This document shows, one piece after another, positions 57,867-64,000 of a stretch of DNA of 64,000 bases (within the stretch, counting starts at the first letter, position 1; the number at the start of each line of letters is the position of its first letter). The translations under genes were made by a program, and so were the position numbers. Source of the stretch: Cololabis saira (taxonomy: Eukaryota; Chordata; Actinopteri; Beloniformes; Belonidae); the NCBI RefSeq assembly GCF_033807715.1, contig NC_084592.1:30437419-30501418 (forward strand), given 5' to 3'. The notes below the pieces were generated by a model that made no database searches, was not told where the DNA came from, and worked only from the letters and a program-made list of their open reading frames with translations.

Positions 57867-59860
57867 GAAGCTTTATTATCATTGTACAGTATACAACAAA
57901 ATTTCGTTTGGCAGCATCCTCCAGGGACAGCAGCTACATTCACAAGTCGAGTCCCAAACAGCAAAAATAAAGTGCAAGTGAAATTATTTACATAAGGACT
58001 GGTGTTATGAGCTCTGTAGCAGTTTCTTCACAGCCGTGGGGAAGAAGCTGTTCTTCAGCCGGTCGGTGCGGGCTCTCAGAACTCTGAGTCTACCAGAGGG
58101 GAGGCTGGAGAATAGAGAGTGTCCTGGATGAGCGGGGTCGTATCAGATCTTTTTGGCCCTTCGGAGGAGACGGTTGGAATGGATCTCCTCCAGGCGTGGG
58201 AGCGGGGAGCCAATGATCCACTGAGCAGTCTTGATGACCCGCTGCAGTTGTTTCTTCTCAAATGCAGTGCAGCTGGCATACCACACCGTGCATCCGTAGG
58301 TCAGGACACTCTCTATTGTGCAGCGGTAGAAGTTTTTGAGCAGAGATGGAGGGAGTTTGTTCCTCCTCGTGTTCTCAGGAAGAAGAGACGCTGCTGGGCC
58401 TTTTTAATAATGTGGGTGGTGTTCACAGTCCAGCACAGGTCCTCTGAGATGTACAGGCAGAGAAACTTGAAGTTTCTGATCTGCTCCACTTCTTCCCCAT
58501 TGATACTCAGGCCTGAGTGCGGTGTGGTCCTTGTTCTCCTGAAGTCGTCGATGATTTCTTTCGTCTTCTTGGTGTTGAGGTTGAGGTGGTTGTCGGTGCA
58601 CCAGGCAGCCAGTGCTTGGACCTCCTCCCTGTATGGTGCCTCATCATCATTGCTGATCAGTCCAACAATGGTTGTGTCGTCAGCAAATTTGATGAGGGTG
58701 TTGGATCCGTGGGTGGCGACGCAGTCGTGGGTGTATAGTGTGTACAGGACTGGACTGAGGACACAGCCCTGGGGAACACCAGTGTTGAGGAGGATGGTGG
58801 AGGATGTGGAGGTGCCCCATCCTGACATGCTGGGGTCTGTTAGTCAGGAAGTCCTTGATCCACAGACAAAGGGAGGTTCCAAGCTGCAGTGTCTGCAGTT
58901 TGTTGACCAGTCGGATGAGGCTGATCGAATTGAATGTTGAGCTGAAGTCAACAAACAGCATCCTGTCCTGGGGCTCTCAATGTGGCTGAGAGCAGAGTGG
59001 AGGGCAATGGAGATGGCGTCATCTGTGGTGCTGTTGGACCTGTAGGCGAACTGATGTTGGTCAAAGCCCAGTGGGATGTGGGCCTTGATATGCTGCAACA
59101 CCAGTCTCTCCATACATTTCATGATTACCGGTGTCAGGGCCACGGGCCGGTAATCATTCAACCCTGTGATGGCAGAGGATTTGGGCAAAGGAATTATGGT
59201 GGCAGTTTTCAGGCAGGTGCGGACTGTGGCTTGCTGTAGTGAGCGGTTGAAGATGGTGGTGAATAGAGTGGCAAGCTGATGGACACATGACTTCAGGACC
59301 CTCCCTGGTACTCCATCCGGTCCTGCTGCTTTGCTGGTGTTGATGCTTCGCAGGACCCGCAGTACCTGGTGTTGTTGGATGGTGGGGGGCTGGTCATGCT
59401 CTGAAGGTGTCAGCTGTGTGTCCTCTGCCTGTCTGCTGTTCTTTTTAAAGCGGGAGAAGAAGGTGTTAAGCTGGTCCGGGAGAGAGGTGTCGGTGAGGGA
59501 GGGGGTGCAGTGGCATTGTCTGTAGTCTGTGATGTTCTGGATGCCTTTCCACGTGAAGCGGGGTTGTTTTCCCTGAATTTGGCCTCTATCTGCTCTCTGT
59601 ATTTAGTTTTAGCAGCCTTGATGCCTCTGTTCAGGTCCGCTCTAGCCCTCCTGTAGGCCTCCCTGTCTGTTGACCTCAGTGCTGAGTCCCTGGCCTGGAG
59701 TAGTGCTCTGATGTGGATGTTGAACCAGGGTTTTTGATTGGGCAATGTTTTCACCTTTTTCCTTTTAATCACATTGTCCATGCAGAAACTGATGTACGAC
59801 AGTACGGAGGAGTTGTGGAGCTCAATTTCTGGTTCCTGAAAGAGCTCCTGAAAGGGGGTG
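57867..59860 (-). pseudogene. 5'-truncated LINE, reverse transcriptase ORF (broken)
   Basis: Minus strand. Reading 5' to 3': endonuclease-RT linker LPNQKPWFNIHIRALLQARD (near 59730); RT start LNDYRPVALTPVIMKCMERL with YRSNSTTDDAI (59188-58990); palm motif [14 protein letters not shown] (58960-58920); [20 protein letters not shown] and the catalytic FADDTT (58688-58671); thumb ISEDLCWTVNTTHIIKKAQQ RLFFLR (58450-58370); C-terminus SSLPSGRLRVLRARTDRLKN SFFP, ending at the stop at 58005. A 3' UTR runs to 57867. The pieces lie in at least three frames, so frameshifts have killed the ORF. The endonuclease domain and ORF1 are missing (5' truncation near 59860). The motifs fit the CR1/L2/Rex1 group of the Jockey superfamily; the exact clade is uncertain. 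Confidence 0.9.
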
Positions 59861-60230
59861 ACATCCACTGCCAATCCAGGAAGCAGGAACACACAGAGGC
59901 ACACGTCAAGCACTGGAAATCTGCAACAAAAACCACAAACAAAACACAAAACCGACACGGAGCCGACCAAAACACGAGCAGCAATCGACCCAAATCTCGA
60001 GATCTGATCACAGTCCTAAGCTACCGCTACCTAACCCCAAAAACTACAGAGCAAGCATGCAGGTGAACAAGCCAGTGTGTATGTCTATGTGTGTGCGTGT
60101 GTGTGTGTGCATGCATGAATGTATGAATATGTATATATGTGTATGTGTGCATGAGTGTGTATGTGTCTATGTGGCTATGTGTATGTATGTATGTTAAACC
60201 AGCCTTGTGCTGTTCCTTTAATCCCAACAA
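59861..60230. other. Upstream flank of the LINE and degenerate GT-rich repeat
   Basis: 59880-60060 is A/C-rich without a recognised family. 60070-60195 is an impure GTGTGTAT/GTATGTAT repeat. Confidence 0.6.
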
Positions 60231-61233
60231 CAGGCTGCCTGCTTGCTTTAATGTGCACCTGCATATTTAAACTAGACTAAGAAAGCTAGAAAATGAATTG
60301 GCATTTAGAAGAACCTCATCGTCAGGCAAGATTATTTAATAACATGAAACTCTTTAAAAAAAAATAGAATTGCTGATAATTTATTATTGATGAGGAAGGA
60401 CAAGCACGACTCCAAGTTTCTATTCAGCTCTGTAGAGTCACAGCAGTCAAGACTGCATTAGCTTTCTCAAATAAAATTGACTCATATTTGCGTTTTTGTG
60501 TCGGTTTGGACAGAAATCTGGGTGTCAGTTCCAACTTTCAGATCATAATTTTATGTGTTCCAAGTCAAATGTATATTTGATATGTCATGTCACATGAGTG
60601 AGTATGGACTGGTCAAAATTCAAGCAGTTTTTCGCCTATATGCATTCGCTGAGTGTTGTCATCATTAACTTGCAGCCATTGCACAGGAAAATCAGCAACA
60701 ATGAGGAAAGTCACAGTCATCCTTGATCTTTTCACATATAGCTAAGCTTGTCATTGACATCCTTTGGAGCTTAATGGCGCCAGCAGCTGCAGTTGCTTTA
60801 ATTCTCATCTCTTTTAATGTGGCCCTTAATTAAAGCTTCTGCTTCAGTAAGGTCTCAAATATGATGTTTTCTGTTGTTGCTGATAGGCTTCCAAAGCCTT
60901 TTTTTGCTCACATCAGAGTGTGATGCAAGACAGTGTGTTAATGAATCAGGTGTTTACCAAATTGAAACTGTATCAGAGTCATACAATGTGCGAGTAGCCC
61001 TAGACCCCCTCCCAAACAGACTGCTCAAGAGGGTTATTCCCTAAATTGCAATTTCCATTTGAGTTAATTAACATTTCAAACCTTGAATCTGATCAATCTA
61101 TATTTACTGACTGGCTGCACACTTAAAGCTTTTGAGGTTTCTGTACGTAAGTCTAGCAAAGGGGACATTGTGAAGTTATAGGGACATTGAACTCATAAGT
61201 TAAACGTGTTGGGGAACATATGGAAGAGATATC
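60231..61233. other. No gene seen
   Basis: 1 kb of unique-looking AT-rich DNA, interrupted in all frames. A conserved non-coding element cannot be excluded without comparison. Confidence 0.45.
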
Positions 61234-61236
61234 AAT

Positions 61237-61838
61237 GGCCGCGTTCAGACTGCCAGCCAATATCCGATTTTTAGCCCATCCAGATTGAAACTGGATGACT
61301 CTTTTGAAGTCTGAACATTCCCAAACCGCATGAGATCCGATTTTTGCAAACCAGATCGAAACCACCTCCGGGAGGTAGTTTCATATCACATTTGGGCAGA
61401 TGCGTCTCAGTCTGAACAGCTCCAAACCCTCAGATCGGTTTTGACTGTCCGTGATGTCACTCTACGCGACGCCAGACCAGACCCATGCGCCAAACTACCC
61501 GCCCATTTCGAGTTGTGGAGCTACGTTACAGGTATGGAGCAGTTGGAAGATGAAAACAGCAGTCCTTGGACAGAGGAAGAAACGAAATGCCTCCATCTTG
61601 TTATTGTTTTTGTTGTCGCAATTACATGACGTCACACAATACACGCGCTGGGTGACGCCTCCGCTCCGACGCCGTTGCTACGGCAACCCGTCAGATCAGT
61701 CAATGATGTGGCCCAGTCTGAACAGAGCCAGATGCGATTTGGACACTTGCTAAAAACAGTGTGGACAGTCAGCCCTGAAAATCGGATATGAGAAGGAATC
61801 AGATATGAATCAGATTTGCCTGCAGTCTGAACGCGGCC
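61237..61838. mobile_element. Harbinger-like MITE with Myb-like remnant
   Basis: Perfect outer TIRs GGCCGCGTTCAGACTGC (61237) and GCAGTCTGAACGCGGCC (61822-61838), flanked by AAT on both sides (61234-61236, 61839-61841). Inside, one frame reads MEQLEDENSSPWTEEETKCL, like the start of a Myb/SANT-type domain (W-T-EET-L) found in Harbinger accessory proteins. GACGTCACACAATACACGCG and CGGCAACCCGTCAG follow. At 602 bp it cannot encode a transposase. Confidence 0.82.
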
Positions 61839-61841
61839 AAT

Positions 61842-62024
61842 GTGAACTGTTTTAGCATGGGGTGGCGTTTCATTCGTACTTCTCACCTAAAAATATTGAA
61901 ATGAACGGAATTTGAACTAGTTCAAAGTGAAAATGGTGAACTATGAATGTAAATTATTCATTTTTAAACTATGTGAACTGAACTTTGAACAAGTTAATGA
62001 GAAGTATGAACTTGCACAACACTG
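61842..62024. mobile_element. hAT terminal fragment
   Basis: GTGAACTGAACTTTGAACAAG and GAACTTGCACAACACTG (ending 62024) resemble the terminus of fish hAT elements, which typically begin CAGTGTTGTGCAAGTTC. The other end was not found. The Harbinger-like MITE inserted directly before it. Confidence 0.55.
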
Positions 62025-62124
62025 GTTTGCAAGTAATTCAATGACATAATAAATAGTAGGCCTTGAAGGCATAAACATATCAATTATATTTTTTAGGCTA
62101 TCCAGACTCGTCTTGCCGGTTTAT

Positions 62125-62470
62125 TTTTTTATTGCCGGTGTGTTGGTCGACAAAGATGCCCTTCTTGCAGCTGCCAGTCGTCCAAAATTCAAACTCTGAT
62201 GGCTGAGAGATGCAGGTAGGAGTGAGCGAATAAATGGCCTTTTTGGAGATGGAGGACACCTACTCTGCAGAAAAGGAAATCATGGACTACCTGATGTCAG
62301 CTTAGGACCCTCAGATTCTCCATCAGTTTTCAAACATATAACACTCCTACCCCAAAGGGTCCCGTGGAGCGGCTTTTCAGTCTGGGAGGTTTGGTGCTCA
62401 CGCCTAGACGAAATAGACTCTGACAAGAGGTTTCAGAAGCTTCCATTGATGAGGTACAACCACTGGTTTA
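62125..62470 (+). pseudogene. hAT transposase C-terminal relic
   Basis: VDKDALLAAASRPKFKL (62146-62198), then PVERLFSLGGLVLTPRRNRL (62362-62421) and, after a frame change, DKRFQKLPLMRYNHWF (62421-62470). These are the hallmark blocks of the C-terminal hATC dimerisation domain (usual order VERLFS-GG-----RR-RL---F--LL-L--N). Stop codons and at least one frameshift are present. It lies just beyond the hAT terminus at 62024, but the orientation and order suggest a separate hAT fragment. Confidence 0.8.
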
Positions 62471-62632
62471 CTGGCCCCACTCCACTGTTTCCCTCACAAC
62501 ATGTGATTACAACATAGGATAAGTCCAAAATAAAAGACAATAGAACTTACATGGGTTGTTATACACTGTTTTGTTTAGTAAAACCACTCATTGCTGCTCT
62601 AATACTGCAAAGAGCACAATGTCCATAAAACA

Positions 62633-62765
62633 TCCATCCATCCATTTTCTATAACCACTTTATCCTTGCAGGGTCACAGGGGTCTGCTGGAGCCTTTCCC
62701 AGCTAATCACAGGTGAGAGGCAGGAGTACACCCTGAACAGGTTGCCAGTCTATTTGCAATTGAAA
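62633..62765 (+). mobile_element. Teleost dispersed repeat (CCATTTTCTATA type)
   Basis: CATCCATCCATCCATTTTCT then TATCCTTGCAGGGTCACAGG, CTGGAGCCTTTCCCAGCTAA, GAGAGGCAGGAGTACACCCT and GAACAGGTTGCCAGTC. This sequence is widespread in fish genomes and is often associated with CATC arrays. The family name is not certain. Confidence 0.7.
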
Positions 62766-62789
62766 TCAAACAAGACCGAAAACGTTTTT

Positions 62790-62900
62790 TTGAACCAGGC
62801 TGTAAATATGTTTTTTTCTGCTCTAAAGTTGGACATTTTAACGTGGGAGTCAATGGAGATTGACTCACTTTTGCAGCCAGACTCTAGTGGCCAAGGGTAG
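62790..62900 (+). repeat. Fragment of a dispersed fish repeat
   Basis: TTTTAACGTGGGAGTCAATG GAGATTGACTC and TTGCAGCCAGACTCTAGTGG match, from memory, a common fish repeat (AACATGGGAGTCTATGGGG, GGAGCCAGCCTC). A similar TTTAACATGGGAGTCAATG is also present in the A blocks, a similarity limited to about 20 bp. Confidence 0.4.
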
Positions 62901-63459
62901 GAACTGTAATAAATCTTAGCTCCGCATGAGCCTCAACCCATAAGTTAGATGGTTGGGGCTTGTTTATGATTGGAGGTGATGAAAAAAAGACTTGAGGCCC
63001 AAGTTTCCGTGCCGGCAAAAAAAGGGGAATGACGTAACCAAGCCCGCTTTAAAAGTTTTAACAATCACTCAACAGTTCTCGGACACTACACAGCAGAAGA
63101 AAGTTGTTCCGAGATGATGTATTGAGAACAAGCTGTGAGAACTCTCAGAAGCCCTGGGAGCGGGAACACATTTTCTCTGTTCTTGTGGAAAATGTATAAG
63201 CCTTCACTCTAAAACACAAGTTTAAGAAACGTTCTCTTGAGCATAAGTTAAGTCATGAAAGTACTGCAAGTACTGACTTAGAATCTATATTCTATCTATA
63301 AAACAATGTGGTCTTCATTGACACCTGGAAGACAGTTTAAGGAAAGGCCGGTCTGATCAGAAGAAATGGCATTCATCCCACCCGGGATGGTGCAGCTCTT
63401 ATTTCTAAACATTTGGCTGATTTTATAAGACACTCTCCCAGACAATTGAGGGTCCAGCA
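62901..63459. other. No gene seen
   Basis: Unique-looking sequence with CCGGCAAAAAAAGGGGAATG near 63011 and no supported frame. Confidence 0.45.
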
Positions 63460-64000
63460 GCAGCGCAATTGCTGACAGGAATCAGGAAGAAGCATATCAC
63501 ACATGTGTTAGTCTCCCTCCATTGGCTCTGCGTTAAATTAAGAATCCAATTCAAAATTCTATTACTTGCATATGAAGCCCTAAACAGCCTAGCTCTGCAA
63601 TATTGGCAAGACCTGATAGTGCCTTATGATCCTAATAGAGCTCTTTGTTCTCAGACGTGTAATTCCTAAAGTATCCAAATGTAGATTTGGATGACGGGCT
63701 TTCAGTTTGAGTTAAGAAGGCTGAGACCACATTCACCTTTAAAACCAAACATAAAACATTTCTGTTTAGTAAAGCCTATAGTTAGTGTAAACTCTAGTGT
63801 GTTAGGGCCAGTAGTCATAGCTGCAGCTATACGACAAGACTAGTGCAGCTCGTCTTAAACATAGCTTCATCGTAGATATGCTGCTATAGGCCTACGCTGC
63901 AGGACACCAACATGATTCACTGAGTGCTGCCCCTCACAGAATTCTTAATTTTCCAGTTAATGGATCATTAATGCTAATATATCTTGTCTTCTGTACCTTT
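63460..64000 (+). pseudogene. LINE 3' part running off the window
   Basis: The frame at 63493-63660 reads LVSLHWLCVKLRIQFKILLL AYEALNSLALQYWQDLIVPY, the LHWLPV--RI-FKILLL-YKALNGLAP block of fish non-LTR reverse transcriptases. After stops, FKTKHKTFLFSKAYS ends at 63783-63785, then a 3' UTR follows (CTGCTATAGGCCTACGCTGC, ACATGATTCACTGAGTGCT). It is 5'-truncated and disrupted; the 3' end lies beyond the window. Confidence 0.78.

Noticed and set aside
58119..58940. 273-residue plus-strand frame, the longest in the window
   Set aside because: It lies antisense to the reverse transcriptase of the minus-strand LINE and shows no motif of its own.

Overview
This window looks like nuclear DNA from a teleost fish. 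No host protein-coding gene can be supported. The evidence for a fish is the repeat content: CR1/L2/Rex-like LINE relics with ATTGAA-type tails, hAT MITEs with perfect 8-bp target-site duplications (TSDs), PIF/Harbinger-type elements, hAT transposase debris, TGGA/CATC, CA, TG and TA microsatellites, and dispersed repeats that I recognise from memory as common in teleosts. The species cannot be named from the sequence.

Left part (1-40790): one large composite satellite domain. After about 1 kb of TGGA-type microsatellite there are 14 copies of a ~1.2-kb block (here called A). Most sit in a higher-order unit A - H - J - S - T of about 2.3-2.5 kb. H is a 110-bp tail of three consecutive hairpins, present 0, 1, 2 or 7 times per unit. 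J is a ~60-bp junction with a near-palindrome around CCCGGG. S is an array of a 128-bp satellite, with exactly 6, 7, 8 or 9 whole units in each of 11 complete arrays (83 units). T is a 100-bp AT-rich linker. A second module (a cut S unit, a 12-bp minisatellite, a 39-bp minisatellite and TG repeats) occurs twice, at 13.2-15.0 kb and 33.6-38.8 kb; its 12-bp array is 0.95 kb in one copy and 4.6 kb in the other. A short head-to-head telomeric tract (TTAGGG then CCCTAA) splits an S unit at 13314-13376. A CTGGTT-type minisatellite occupies 5839-7066.

Boundary (40791-42846): a dispersed repeat bounded by AATTAA and TAATTA contains two S-like units spaced exactly 128 bp apart, and it ends in a trinucleotide-like run plus hairpin tail like that of A+H. 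It is the likely type of element from which the satellite arose.

Right part (42847-64000): ordinary interspersed fish DNA with transposon relics. These are TIR elements at 45851-46552, 48316-49447 and 51557-52786; two hAT MITEs separated by a single base between their TSDs (50024-50490); a Harbinger element with a Myb-like remnant (53556-54751); a 5'-truncated LINE on the minus strand carrying the RT FADD motif (57867-59860); a second Myb-remnant MITE (61237-61838); a hAT transposase C-terminus (62125-62470); and a LINE running off the window end. One possible host exon (47548-47757, minus strand) is listed with low confidence.

The most interesting signal is the satellite domain itself: a mosaic of mobile-element parts with an integer-step 128-bp array and a triple-hairpin tail whose architecture is kept while its stem sequences change.
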